Assembly: GCF_024713945.1 (NCBI RefSeq)
Contig: NC_134683.1
Coordinates: 2,160,501 to 2,224,500, forward strand
Source: Dermatophagoides farinae
Taxonomy: Eukaryota > Arthropoda > Arachnida > Sarcoptiformes > Pyroglyphidae
Direction of reading: 5' to 3'
Length of the DNA stretch: 64,000 nucleotides
Part shown: piece by piece, positions 34,262 to 46,134 of the stretch
Numbering within the stretch: the stretch's first letter is position 1
How the letters are laid out: every line of letters starts with the position of its first letter
Made by a program: the position numbers and the translations under genes
The notes under the pieces: generated by a model
The model's input: the letters and a program-made list of their open reading frames with translations, nothing else
What the model was told of the DNA's origin: nothing
Database searches by the model: none

Positions 34262-35449
34262 TTAACACATGTTAAAGCTGGCTGTATTTTGGCATCATTG
34301 TTGAAGATTACACCAATGTTTTTATTGGTATTACCTGGGATGGCAGCACGTGCGCTTTGGCCAAGTAAGTGATTCATTTCTGATTGTTTTTCATTGAACA
34401 AAGAAAACAGAAAAAAAAATACTGATTTCATATTTCAAGATCAAATTGGTTGTTCGAATCCTGATTATTGTCAAAAAGTTTGCGATAGTCGATCAGGATG
34501 TACGAATTTCGCATATCCATATCTAATCATAAAGTTATTGCCGAAAGGTAGAGGATAATTTTAATTTCAATGTTAATTTATATGATAATATTGTTAATGA
34601 TGATGATAAACAGGTGCAACTGGACTAATGTTCAGCGTTATTGTTGCTGCATTGATGAGCTCATTGACATCCATATTTAATAGTGCATCAACAATTTTTA
34701 TTGTGGATATTTATCTACGATTCCGTACAAAAGCAAATGAAATTGAACAAATTATTGTTGGTCGTTGTTTTGTTGTCGTATTGGTCATCATCAGTGTTAT
34801 TTGGGTGCCAATATTAGAACAATCACATAATAGTCAATTATTTCCTTATATACAAAGTGTTACATCATATCTATCACCACCATTATGTGCTATATATGTT
34901 TTAGCTATATTATGGCCACGGATCACTGAATCCGGTGCATTTTGGTCATTAATCATTGGTCTATTAATTGGTATGACACGTTTTATATTGGAATATAGTT
35001 ATCCAGTGCCAACATGTGGAACAATTGACATTGTTGATAGAAGGCCAGCTATCATTACTAAAATACATTACCTTCATTTTGGTATCATTTCATTCTTGAT
35101 TTCTATGTTATTGGCTATTATTATTAGTTTGTTTACGAAGAAAATTGATTCCAAACGTGTAAGTAAAATTCAACTGGATACAATAGTTGTTTTTTTTTAT
35201 TTATAAATTTTTTTTTTATCGAATAAAATCCAGTTATATAGATTGACATATAACACACGTCATAGTGAAGAAATTCGTCAGGATGATAATTGTCCAATTG
35301 TGGATGGTGATGATGAACATAAACGGAAATCGGATGCCGAATTGCATGCTGCAGCTGCCAAGGATGATAAACGTTTTGTTCATTTAACCAATTTAATTGC
35401 CATCATTGTTATTATGATTGGTACATTTTTCTGGGGTTTTTATGCATAA
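34262..35449 (+). pseudogene. 5'-truncated copy of the SLC5-type transporter gene
   Basis: It contains the last third of exon 3, exon 4, exon 5 (34614-35158) and exon 6 (35234-35449) of the transporter at 40892-43285, with splice sites kept. The promoter, exons 1-2 and most of exon 3 are gone, so the sodium-site helices 1-6 cannot be made. Only a few amino-acid changes are visible against the intact copy (for example Met to Ala before LWPS, Arg to Thr in FRxKANE, Ser to Leu in SFxISM, His to Lys near the C-terminus). This implies a recent copy or ongoing conversion. Confidence 0.85.
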
Positions 35450-35530
35450 CGAAAAAAAAACAACAAGAAATCATAATTTGTTTTTACCAAAAAACATATT
35501 AAAAGCGTCGACATTATTTATTTATTTTTT

Positions 35531-36340
35531 TTATAAACATTTACGTTTTTCATCCAAATTAATGATATCGGTTTCAAATAACGATCGATATGTCATTACA
35601 TGTGGACCAAGCATTATAACGATAAACCATTCAAATATTGAACTTGCAACATGCCAATAATATCCTGGATCATTGGTTGACCACCATAATCTCAGTGAAC
35701 TATTTGCAAATGATTGTGGATATTTTTGAAATGAAATAATCATTGTAAGTAAATATAAAATGACAGCCGTCATTGATATGATCAATATAATAATTCGTCC
35801 ATTCGATATACGTGTTTGATTCGGTAATTGTTTTGCAATAAGAAATTCAGTTAAAATATCAAATTGTACGGAAGTAAATAAAATAGTTGCAAATATATTA
35901 TGTAGAATTTGTAAATAAAATGGTTTATCATTTTGTATGGAACCAGTTGCACACATACTGACAACCATAATCATACCGGTGGCCAGTGAATAATTTGCCC
36001 AACGTAAATCCATATTATAAATATCTAGATAATAACGTGTTAAACGATATCTAATGATGACAACTAACAATAATAAAAGTGATGCAAAACAAAGTGAAAA
36101 TGTAAACATTGATAATACAGGTTGATGAAGGCCTAGATCGCTTATATATGGAAATATTGGATTCACTTGTTCCAGACGTATGGCAAATATCCATCTAAAA
36201 TGTCAAAAATTATAGAGTTTATAGAATAACAACAACAAAAAAATTTTAATCATAAAAAAATTCACGTACAATATAAATGCGAATGTTACAATCATTGAGC
36301 CTAATAACATTGGTAGGCCACGTATAAATTTCTGGATCAT
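35531..36340 (-). CDS. DRAM/TMEM150-family membrane protein, copy 1
   Basis: Two exons, 36340-36270 and 36194-35531, join in phase (GTACGT donor, CATTTTAG acceptor) to give 244 aa. The N-terminus is MIQKFIRGLPMLLGSMIVTF, and the exon 2 motif NPIFPYISDLG is characteristic of the Frag1/DRAM/Sfk1 family. About six hydrophobic helices follow. Family members act at lysosomal or plasma membranes, DRAM1/2 in autophagy and TMEM150 in phosphoinositide-kinase anchoring; which role applies here is unknown. The exon 2 protein is identical to that of copy 2 over 211 residues. It is convergent with the truncated SLC5 copy, stops 81 bp apart. Confidence 0.83.
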
Positions 36341-38544
36341 GATTAATAAAACAATGAACCCCAATATAATGATGAGAAATTCACGAAAAAAAATTCAATC
36401 AAAATCAACGAACAAAAAAAAATAAATGTTTGCAAATAGCCACAAATGTGAATGTGCTAATATACTGACTTATGGATTTTATCCTTTTTAAAAACAACAG
36501 ACATTCAATTCATATTTTTTTCTTTTCACATTGAATTACAAATATGTGATTGCAATTAAAAACTACACTGTTGTTTGTATTATATTGAAATATAATTTCT
36601 TTTCACGTATTTTGAGTTTTTTTTGTGTGTGTTTGTTTGTGTGGAATTACCAGTTCAAAATAACCATTTAGCGTATTATTTATTCGAATTTATCATTCTA
36701 TCCATCAATCCATTAGTTTTGCAATAAAAACAACAACAACAACGACAACAGAAAAAAAAAATTTTCTTTATAGTTTCTAGGTCAATCACACGCACACACA
36801 CACATATATACATTGTTTATCATTGTATATAAAACCAAAAAATAAAAATAAAAATTAATCATCATATTTAGATTCTTCTTCTTCTTTTTCTTCTTCGATT
36901 TCAAAGTAGAAAACCTTGAAAAAAAAAATCTTGTTCAAATGTATATGTATCGCCATATGTTTGTAACAAATGGCAAATGATAACGATCATACAAACACAC
37001 ACACACAACAGACATACAATTAGGTACGACAACAACAACAACAATAATCATCATCATATCATATAAAATATTAAAGCGTTTTTTTTTTTTTTGGCGATAA
37101 CGTGCGTGTCAACAGCCAACAACAATGTTGATCGACCTATCGATCGATCGATCAGTCCATCCTTTCTAGCTAATCAATACCAACATTTTAATAAATTGTG
37201 TGTGTGTGTGTCTGTGTGTGTTTGTTTGTTTACGAGACCAATCTCAATTTTCTTGGTAGTTATATAAATATAGAAATAGAAATTTTTAACCATACATTTC
37301 ACAAATACAACATTCGAGAACGAATCGAATATTTTTTTTTTATTTTTTTTTTTTGATTTTGCCATTCTCACTGATCTATCATCAGTTTGTTTATATCTGG
37401 AATTTTTCGTTGACATCGGCTAGAAATAAAAGTCATCGAATTTCAATCCTGGCCAACAAATTATCAACGATAATTGTTGCTGTGTCTGTGCCTGTGTATT
37501 GTATGTATCGTCGCTTCGAGGCTTTGGACTTTGGTTTTTTTGTTTGTTTGTTTGTTTTGTTTTCGTTTTCATTTTTTTTCTCGATCATAATCTTCAAGGG
37601 AAAAAAACATCATTTTCATTCAAATTAACTTTGTGTTTTTTTTGCGTAATTTGAATTTTATGACAAATTCAATTTCTATTATCCACTTAGAACAAAGATA
37701 AAGAAAATTATTTTTTTTCGAAATCACTAAAATAAATCAATCATCATCGTCCATCTTGAGGTAATTTTTTTTTTCATTATTTTATTTTTGATTTCTTTCC
37801 TTGTTTTTTTTTATTTTTCATTCATTCATTCGTTAGTTACATTTCATAATAATTTCAACCAATTGTGTGCGTGTGTGTACATGTGATTTGCAAACAAAAC
37901 AAAGTAATAATTTTCAAGTTTAAATCAATCAAACATTTTATTTTTTTTTCATTGTTTTTATTGATTTATTAGATTGAATTCGTCATTCAATTCTGTTGAA
38001 AATCATGAAAAAACAAAAAACTAACTGTCAATCTCATAATCTTTCTATATGAATATGGATGAATATATTAATTTTTAAATAATTTTTTTGTTTCATCTGT
38101 TGCTTCTTTAATGTCGATGATGATTTAATAGATTCATAGGTATTGACGTCATCTTTGTTTTTGCATTTTTGTTAAATATTCATCCACTGCAAAGTGTTTT
38201 TTTTTACCGTAGAATCCGGAATTTTTCACATTTGTTGTTGTTTTGCAACCAAAAAAAAAACTGATAAACAACATCATGATCAAAAATCGACTTGATGCTA
38301 TTTTTAGAAACAATTTTCAACAATACCCTTTCATCCCATTTTTTTTTATTGTTCAATACATTATGTCTCGATAACTTTATCCAAATGAAATGGCTATACT
38401 TTTTTTTCTATATAACACATGCGTGTTTCGTAATCAAGATTTTAGGGTATTTAATTTTCAGGTTTTTTTTTCTCATTTCATTTTGATTCATTCATAGTCA
38501 AATTATCATCATCATCATCATTAATATTGATATTGACATCGATT

Positions 38545-39279
38545 TACTCTTCATATATGTAAAATTTATTTATTCATTTTGATTTTGAACAATAATCATC
38601 ATCATCATCATCATCATCAATAAAATTTGAATTGCATCGTTTTTTTGTGCAAATGTTGTTGTCATGCATTGTATACAATCTAATCTTACTTGATTTGATT
38701 TTCACTTTTCTACACAACTCCTTCTTTTTCTTCTTCTTCTTGTTCTTCTTCCATCAACCGAAATAAATCCACACACACATAGATTCGATATAATCGATTT
38801 TTTTTTTTTTTGCTTTTGTTTTGGCCATAATAATTGATTGATTGATTTTTTTTACCAGTTGATAATAGCTATACATTTTTTTTTTTTGGATTTCATCCAG
38901 AATGTTTTCATTTTGCTATTGATTATCGAAATTAAAAGAAAAAAATCTCTTTGCTCATGTGCTTGTGTGGTTTTGTACCCAGAAACAAAAAAATAAATTG
39001 ATATAATCCAAACCTAAATCCAACATTCACACACACACACACACAAACACATTGATTTATGCTGATCGATTCTTATATAAACGAGATATGTTTGTAAAAT
39101 AATTTTCATCACAATTTTTATTTCTTTCCATCCATTTACACGTGACCTTCATTATTATTATTATTTATGATTTCTCATTTTTGATTTTCTTTTTTCTTCA
39201 TTTTTTTTTCTATAGATAATAAATTGACAAGTGAACAAAACGTCAACAAAAAAATAATAAAAAAAAATATATACCAAAA
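38545..39279. other. Upstream region of the SDR gene, unique to unit 2
   Basis: No gene. It contains ATC repeats near 38600, CTT-rich tracts near 38725, (CA)n at about 39027-39046 and an intron acceptor TTTCTATAG ending at 39214, which suggests a spliced 5' leader before the SDR ATG. Confidence 0.5.
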
Positions 39280-40320
39280 ATGGTCCAAAAACAAATATCC
39301 ACTCGTACGACCGGAAATCGGTTTAAAAATGCTATATTAATCATCTATTATCTATTGGAATCTTTCGTTAAAATGTTTATACCATTATCGATGATGAAAA
39401 AGAAAAATGTTGAAAATCAAAATATATTAATCACCGGCGGTGGTAGCGGTATTGGTCAATCAATGGCATTAAGATTTTTACGTTTAGGTGCCAAAGTAAT
39501 AGTTTGGGATGTAAACCAAGAAGGAATGGAAACAACAAAAAAAATGGCTGAAGAAGAGAAATTAAATGTGAAAAATTTACATTTATATAAAGTTGATCTT
39601 TGTGATTCAACAGCCATTTATAAAGTAGCTGAACTAGTCAAACAACAGCTAGGTCCATTGGATATTTTGATCAATAATGCTGGTGTTGTATCCGGACAGA
39701 ATTTTCTCGATATACCTGACGGAAAAATCGATTTGACATTCAAAGTGAATTGTTTGGCACATTTTTACACCATTAAAGCATTTCTTCCAGATATGATTAA
39801 ACGTCGTAGTGGTCACATTGTTACAGTTGCATCGGTTGCTGGTCGTATTGGTGTCTGTGGTCTTAGTGATTATTGTGCATCTAAATTCGCAAATATTGGC
39901 ATGGATTTATCATTACGAATGGAATTAGCTAAAGCTAATCTAGATGGACATATCAATACTACAATTGTTCAACCATATTTCATTACGACCGGAATGTTTG
40001 GCGGTGTTGATCCTGGAATATTTGAATTTCTTAAACCAGAATTTGTTGTGGATAAAATAATGCAAGCAATTCTTACTAATTCTGTTCAAGTTGTTGTGCC
40101 AAACTATTTTGATTGGGTTTTATGTTTTGTTCCATCATTACCACATAATTGTCTGTCAATTGTATATGATTTTATTGGCGGTTTTGAATTTATGGCCAAT
40201 TTTCATGGTAGAAATTTACCATCAAAAACAATGAAAACAAATGGTGTTAAAGATGAAGAAATTAATAATAACATGGCCAATATGATCAATCAGAATGTTG
40301 TCGATAATAATCATAAGTAG
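39280..40320 (+). CDS. Short-chain dehydrogenase/reductase, SDR16C / retinol dehydrogenase-like
   Basis: Single coding exon, 346 aa, ATG at 39280. An N-terminal membrane anchor (AILIIYYLLESFVKMF, residues 18-33) precedes a classical Rossmann fold: TGGGSGIG at 52-59, NNAG at 132-135, and catalytic Ser185, Tyr198 and Lys202 (DYCASKF). An N-terminal anchor plus this motif set is typical of the SDR16C group (RDH10, SDR16C5, HSD17B11/13), which oxidise retinol or steroids on ER or lipid-droplet membranes. The substrate here is not determined. The tail after about 325 is Asn-rich. It starts the SDR-SLC5-DRAM block; a displaced broken copy lies at 33486-33737. Confidence 0.9.
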   Translation: MVQKQISTRTTGNRFKNAILIIYYLLESFVKMFIPLSMMKKKNVENQNILITGGGSGIGQSMALRFLRLGAKVIVWDVNQEGMETTKKMAEEEKLNVKNLHLYKVDLCDSTAIYKVAELVKQQLGPLDILINNAGVVSGQNFLDIPDGKIDLTFKVNCLAHFYTIKAFLPDMIKRRSGHIVTVASVAGRIGVCGLSDYCASKFANIGMDLSLRMELAKANLDGHINTTIVQPYFITTGMFGGVDPGIFEFLKPEFVVDKIMQAILTNSVQVVVPNYFDWVLCFVPSLPHNCLSIVYDFIGGFEFMANFHGRNLPSKTMKTNGVKDEEINNNMANMINQNVVDNNHK

Positions 40321-40891
40321 AAAACAATCAATTTTGATCATCATCATCATCATCATCAACAAAAAACAAATCGAATGTCGACATCGTATTGATGAATTAT
40401 ATATTTGAATAGACTTTTTTTCTGTCTCTCATCAAGGTTTCTTTTTTCTTTTGATAATTTCTGTATTGATATTCTTTTTTCTTTTTTTTTTTTTTTTTTT
40501 TGGTGTCACAATTATTATTTTGTATCATTTAATTTCTCACAAGAATTTTCTTTTATTTTTGATCTGGCCACCACCATAATAATAAATTGCAAAAATTAAA
40601 AAAAAAATTTAATCAATGTGACTGTGGTAATTAATTTGAAGATTAGATTTAAAAAAAAATTTTGTAATTACAAAGCCACATTAAAACTGGCCAGAGATAA
40701 TGGGGATGGTTAATTATATCGGAATTTTATGACAATCAATGACAAAAAAGAATTGTAGATTCATGATCATATATGCTTTTAATGGATCATCATCATAATT
40801 CATCATAAAGAAATCCTGTTATTTTTATTGCCAGTAAATCGTTTTTTTTCTGCAGTCAAGATTTTTCCCTTTTTTTCAAAACAGAAAAACA

Positions 40892-43285
40892 ATGACTTTA
40901 GCATCCAAATTTTCAAAATTTATCTTCCTGTTTTTGTTATTATTGATGATTCATATGATATCATCATTATCAACATTTGTCATTTGTCATTCATCAAATA
41001 ATCATTATGATGAAAATGAACTTGATCTATCCGTTTCGATTGGTTGGACCGATTATCTAGCCATTGGCATATATTTTGTACTTATTTTGGCCATCGGTTT
41101 CTGGGTAAAAAAAATAGCAATGCTTTCAATTTGAAATTTAAAATTTTCCATTTGTATTTTTATTTTTTTTTTGCACTATAGTCTTCAAGAACAAACAATC
41201 AAAATACGGTGGATGGATATTTTCTGGCCGGAAGACGGATGCATTGGATTTTGGTGAAATATTTTTGTTCCATTTAATAATTGATTGGGGGTTTTTTTGT
41301 TGTCATTAATTTTTTTGTTTCAATTAATCATTAATATTTCTAGGTTGGTGCATCCATATTTTCCAGTAATATTGGTTCCGAACATTTTATCGGTCTTGCC
41401 GGTTCCGGTGCTAGTTCTGGTATCGGTATCGCGTCATTTGAATATATTGGCTTGTATACAATATTAATACTTGGCTGGTATTTTATGCCCGTCTATTTGG
41501 CTAGTAATATTAGTACGGTACCTGAATATCTTCAGAAACGTTTTGGTGGTCAAAGAATTCGTGTTTATCTTTCAGTACTGACATTGATACTGTATATTTT
41601 TACGAAAATATCAGCCAATCTTTATGCTGGTGCTTTATTTATTCGTCTTTTACTTAATATTGATAATATCCTTATTGGTTGTATTATTTTGATTGTTATT
41701 TCGGCATTGTTTACGATTATTGGTGGATTGACAGCAGTTATATGGACAGATGCCATACAAACCGCATTGATGATTATTGGTGCTATATATTTGTCCATGA
41801 AAAGTGTTACAGCTGCTGGTGGATACGAGAAATTAATGGAAAATTTTGCTATAGATGGCTTACCTGATCGATTGGAATGTCAATCATTTATCGGTGCTTG
41901 TAATGCTTCAGTAGTCAATAATTCCTGCGTATCTTGTAGTACGATAACACCATATTATCGTAAATTATTTCGACCAGCTACTGATCCAGAAATTCCATGG
42001 CCCGGTATCATAAGTATTTTCATCTCTAGTTTATGGTATTTTTGTTCCGATCAAGTCATCGTACAACGTGCATTAGCGGCACGTAATTTAACACATGTTA
42101 AAGCTGGCTGTATTTTGGCATCATTGTTGAAGATTACACCAATGTTTTTATTGGTATTACCTGGGATGGCAGCACGTATGCTTTGGCCAAGTAAGTGATT
42201 CATTTCTGATTGTTTTTCATTGAACAAAGAAAACAAAAAAAAAAAAAAAAATACTGATTTCATATTTCAAGATCAAATTGGTTGTTCGAATCCTGATTAT
42301 TGTCAAAAAGTTTGCGATAGTCGATCAGGATGTACGAATTTCGCATATCCATATCTAATCATAAAGTTATTGCCGAAAGGTAGAGGATAATTTTAATTTC
42401 AATGTTAATTTATATGATAATATTGTTAATGATGATGATGATGATAAACAGGTGCAACTGGACTAATGTTCAGCGTTATTGTTGCTGCATTGATGAGCTC
42501 ATTGACATCCATATTTAATAGTGCATCAACAATTTTTATCGTGGATATTTATCTACGATTCCGTAGAAAAGCAAATGAAATTGAACAGATTATTGTTGGC
42601 CGTTGTTTTGTTGTCGTATTGGTCATCATCAGTGTTATTTGGGTGCCAATATTAGAACAATCACATAATAGTCAATTATTTCCTTATATACAAAGCGTTA
42701 CATCATATCTATCACCACCATTATGTGCTATATATGTTTTAGCTATATTATGGCCACGGATCACTGAATCCGGTGCATTTTGGTCATTAATCATTGGTCT
42801 ATTAATTGGTATGACACGTTTTATATTGGAATATAGTTATCCAGTGCCAACATGTGGAACAATTGACATTGTTGATAGAAGGCCAGCTATCATTACTAAA
42901 ATACATTACCTTCATTTTGGTATCATTTCATTCTCGATTTCTATGTTATTGGCTATTATTATTAGTTTGTTTACGAAGAAAATTGATTCCAAACGTGTAA
43001 GTAAAATTCAACTGGATACAATAGTTGTTTTTTTTATTTATAAATTTTTTTTTATCGAATAAAATCCAGTTATATAGATTGACATATAACACACGTCATA
43101 GTGAAGAAATTCGTCAGGATGATAATTGTCCAATTGTGGATGGTGATGATGAACATAAACGGAAATCGGATGCCGAATCGCATGCTGCAGCTGCCCATGA
43201 TGATAAACGTTTTGTTCATTTAACCAATTTAATTGCCATCATTGTTATTATGATTGGTACATTTTTCTGGGGTTTTTATGCATAA
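40892..43285 (+). CDS. SLC5/SGLT-type sodium:solute symporter
   Basis: Six exons (40892-41104, 41182-41253, 41344-42190, 42272-42379, 42452-42996, 43070-43285) give 666 aa, all joined in phase. DGYFLAGRRMHWILVGASIF, SNIGSEHFIGLAGSGA and VPEYLQKRFGGQRIRVYLS are close to SGLT1. IGCSNPDYCQKVC plus GCTNFAYP match the Cys-rich loop of SGLTs, and LMSSLTSIFNSASTIF is the sodium-site helix. The C-terminus ends in a final membrane helix (HLTNLIAIIVIMIGTFFWGF), as in SGLTs (about 660 aa). It probably moves a sugar or similar solute with Na+ across the plasma membrane; the substrate is not determined. The last exons are duplicated in unit 1. It converges on the DRAM gene, 81 bp between stops. Confidence 0.93.
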
Positions 43286-43366
43286 CGAAAAAAAAACAAC
43301 AAGAAATCATAATTTGTTTTTACCAAAAAACATATTAAAAGCGTCGACATTATTTATTTATTTTTT

Positions 43367-44176
43367 TTATAAACATTTACGTTTTTCATCCAAATTAATG
43401 ATATCGGTTTCAAATAACGATCGATATGTCATTACATGTGGACCAAGCATTATAACGATAAACCATTCAAATATTGAACTTGCAACATGCCAATAATATC
43501 CTGGATCATTGGTTGACCACCATAATCTCAGTGAACTATTTGCAAATGATTGTGGATATTTTTGAAATGAAATAATCATTGTAAGTAAATATAAAATGAC
43601 AGCCGTCATTGATATGATCAATATAATAATTCGTCCATTCGATATACGTGTTTGATTCGGTAATTGTTTTGCAATAAGAAATTCAGTTAAAATATCAAAT
43701 TGTACGGAAGTAAATAAAATAGTTGCAAATATATTATGTAGAATTTGTAAATAAAATGGTTTATCATTTTGTATGGAACCAGTTGCACACATACTGACAA
43801 CCATAATCATACCGGTGGCCAGTGAATAATTTGCCCAACGTAAATCCATATTATAAATATCTAGATAATAACGTGTTAAACGATATCTAATGATGACAAC
43901 TAACAATAATAAAAGTGATGCAAAACAAAGTGAAAATGTAAACATTGATAATACAGGTTGATGAAGGCCTAGATCGCTTATATATGGAAATATTGGATTC
44001 ACTTGTTCCAGACGTATGGCAAATATCCATCTAAAATGTCAAAAATTATAGAGTTTATAGAATAACAACAACAAAAAAATTTTAATCATAAAAAAATTCA
44101 CGTACAATATAAATGCGAATGTTACAATCATTGAGCCTAATAACATTGGTAGGCCACGTATAAATTTCTGGATCAT
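43367..44176 (-). CDS. DRAM/TMEM150-family membrane protein, copy 2
   Basis: Exons 44176-44106 and 44030-43367 give 244 aa, with the same exon borders as copy 1 shifted by 7836 bases. The visible exon 2 translation is identical to copy 1. It contains the FPYISDLG signature and about six hydrophobic helices. This copy lies beside the complete SLC5 gene and is probably the parental arrangement. Confidence 0.85.
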
Positions 44177-44371
44177 GATTAATAAAACAATGAACCCCAA
44201 TATAATGATGAGAAATTCACGAAAAAAAATTCAATCAAAATCAACGAACAAAAAAAAATAAATGTTTGCAAATAGCCACAAATGTGAATGTGCTAATATA
44301 CTGACTTATGGATTTTATCCTTTTTAAAAACAACAGACATTCAATTCATATTTTTTTCTTTTCACATTGAA

Positions 44372-46134
44372 TGACGATGAATTTACAATAAAATAAATCA
44401 ATCAATCATTCAATTTGTTTATTGATGTATTGTTGTATGTTGAAAAGTAGATAAAAATACGAACATGGAAAAAAAATCTTTGATTCATACCAAGAATAAA
44501 TTACCTTCCTCTTCTTCAATGGTCATATTTTAGCTAAATTGTTCGCAGAACTCATGGACCAAGATCTTTATGATATAACAGAATGATTTATTGATAATGA
44601 ATTGAGATGAATGTAAATTTTCCCTTAACGTTTTTGAATGTCGTCACAATTTTTGTCACTGTTTGTATGTACATTTCTTTTAAATATTGTTTTTGTCATA
44701 CACACACACACACACACAATGATGATAATAAATTTTAAAATTGCTAGTATTTATTGTCCAATTTTAGGCGAAAAAAAATGATTTATAATTACTTTGTGTT
44801 TAAATTTAGTGTTAATGAACACATCCAGCGTCATTTGTCGTAATGATTCATATTTATGAATTTTTAAATATTTCCTCATTGTGTGTGTGTGTGTGTGTGT
44901 GGAGGGAGAGAGGGTGATGGTGTTTAATTTGGTGACAGCAACAGAAAAAATGGTTTTTTTTCCAATTTCGTTTGTTAAAAAAAAAAAAATCCACTCCCAA
45001 AAATGATTGCGATTTTGTGTGTAAAATTTTTCACGAAATTTTTTCATCATTCCAAATGATCATTGACCACGACAGTAAAAAAAAAATCGAAAACAGTTTA
45101 AAAACCATTAACGATTCACGTTATCATTTTCATTGTCATCATCATCATCATCATTCATTCATTCATTCAATAATTATCAAAGTCAAAATACAATAAAAAA
45201 TAAAATTTTTTTAATATCAAACAAAACGATGATCATTCAAGGATAATGAAGATGTGTGTGTGTATGTCATTATATTATGATTCCGTTCAATTCAATTTTT
45301 TCTATGATTATTATGTCTCTGTTTTGTTGTTTTTTTTGCTGTCTTTCAATTCAAATTGTTGATAGCCGTACAATCATTATCATCATTATTGGCCATCATT
45401 GCTTCATTGCATTCATAAATGTTTCATTGGTTTCCAACGAAAAAAAAAATAACTTATTAATATCTGCATTCTATATGGTAGTAGCAATAGCGAAAAAAAA
45501 GCAAAGATGAGGATAACAGAAGTCGATTTAATTTTTTTTTTTATTTCGATTTTAATGGAATAGAAAAAATATCATTGCTCCAATGATGATGATGATGTTG
45601 GTGATGGAAAATTTAACAAGCAAGAAGGTTTGGCTACAGCAAAAATAAAACGAACACGTTGACAAATATTAGGTACAGAAAAAAAAAATAAAAAAAACAG
45701 GAGGTGGGAATTTACAAATTTGCCATTAACTTTTAATAATCATGTATGAGTTTGATGGCATTCAACAAAGAAGAAATCCATTTCAATTCTGTATATACAA
45801 CATTTAATGTCGTGTGTACATGAATGAATGGTGTCAATTTGTGACAATATGAAATTTCCAGCCAAATTGGAATTATCATTTAGTTTACCACAATAATAAT
45901 AATAATAATAAATAATTGCACGTATTTTTTCCACCAATTTCAAAGAAAAAAAAACAAATCGTTTTTCTTATTTTGAATATTGGCGACAACAGAAGAAACA
46001 GAATGATTTGATGAATGATTATTTTTTTAATATATATAAAACGAAGAAACCTCTTTGCAAACGATAGTAGTTAACATTTTGATTTTTATTAAACAACATA
46101 ATACATATCATATATCATCATATAATTATAAAAA
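44372..46134. other. 1.8 kb intergenic region
   Basis: Mostly repeats, with (CA)n at about 44700-44719 and (TG)n at about 44881-44900. A short non-repetitive open stretch at about 44507-44575 on the plus strand (NGHILAKLFAELMDQDLYDI) reads like a coding remnant, but it has no acceptor and ends in a stop. Confidence 0.5.
46033..46040 (+). promoter_or_regulatory. TATA box of the nitroreductase gene
   Basis: TATATAAA about 95 bp upstream of the ATG at 46135, placing a start site near 46065-46070 with a leader of about 65 bp. Confidence 0.45.

Larger units (their letters stand above)
32007..36533. repeat. Tandem segmental duplication, unit 1 (rearranged, 4.5 kb)
   Basis: A direct, nearly identical copy of parts of 36534-44371. 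Block order in unit 1: A (32007-33485, matching 36534-38013), a displaced SDR fragment (33486-33737, matching parts of 39202-39526), B (33738-34263, matching 38021-38544), then the 3' end of SLC5 plus DRAM (34262-36533, matching 42088-44370). About 3.5 kb between B and SLC5 exon 3 is missing. The unit junction lies in a short shared TTCACATTGAA/ATTACA sequence near 36525-36540, as expected for a microhomology join. Confidence 0.92.
36534..44371. repeat. Tandem segmental duplication, unit 2 (7.8 kb, intact genes)
   Basis: A direct copy adjoining unit 1. It holds block A, block B, a unique segment (38545-39201), and the complete SDR, SLC5 and DRAM genes. Block A is noncoding. In the two units its longest frames differ in length because of T-run changes, so they are not genes. 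Block A probably carries promoter or leader sequence of the SDR gene. Confidence 0.92.

Noticed and set aside
44507-44575. Short coding-like stretch (NGHILAKLFAELMDQ)
   Set aside because: It has no acceptor, an in-frame stop soon after and no partner exon; at best a gene remnant.
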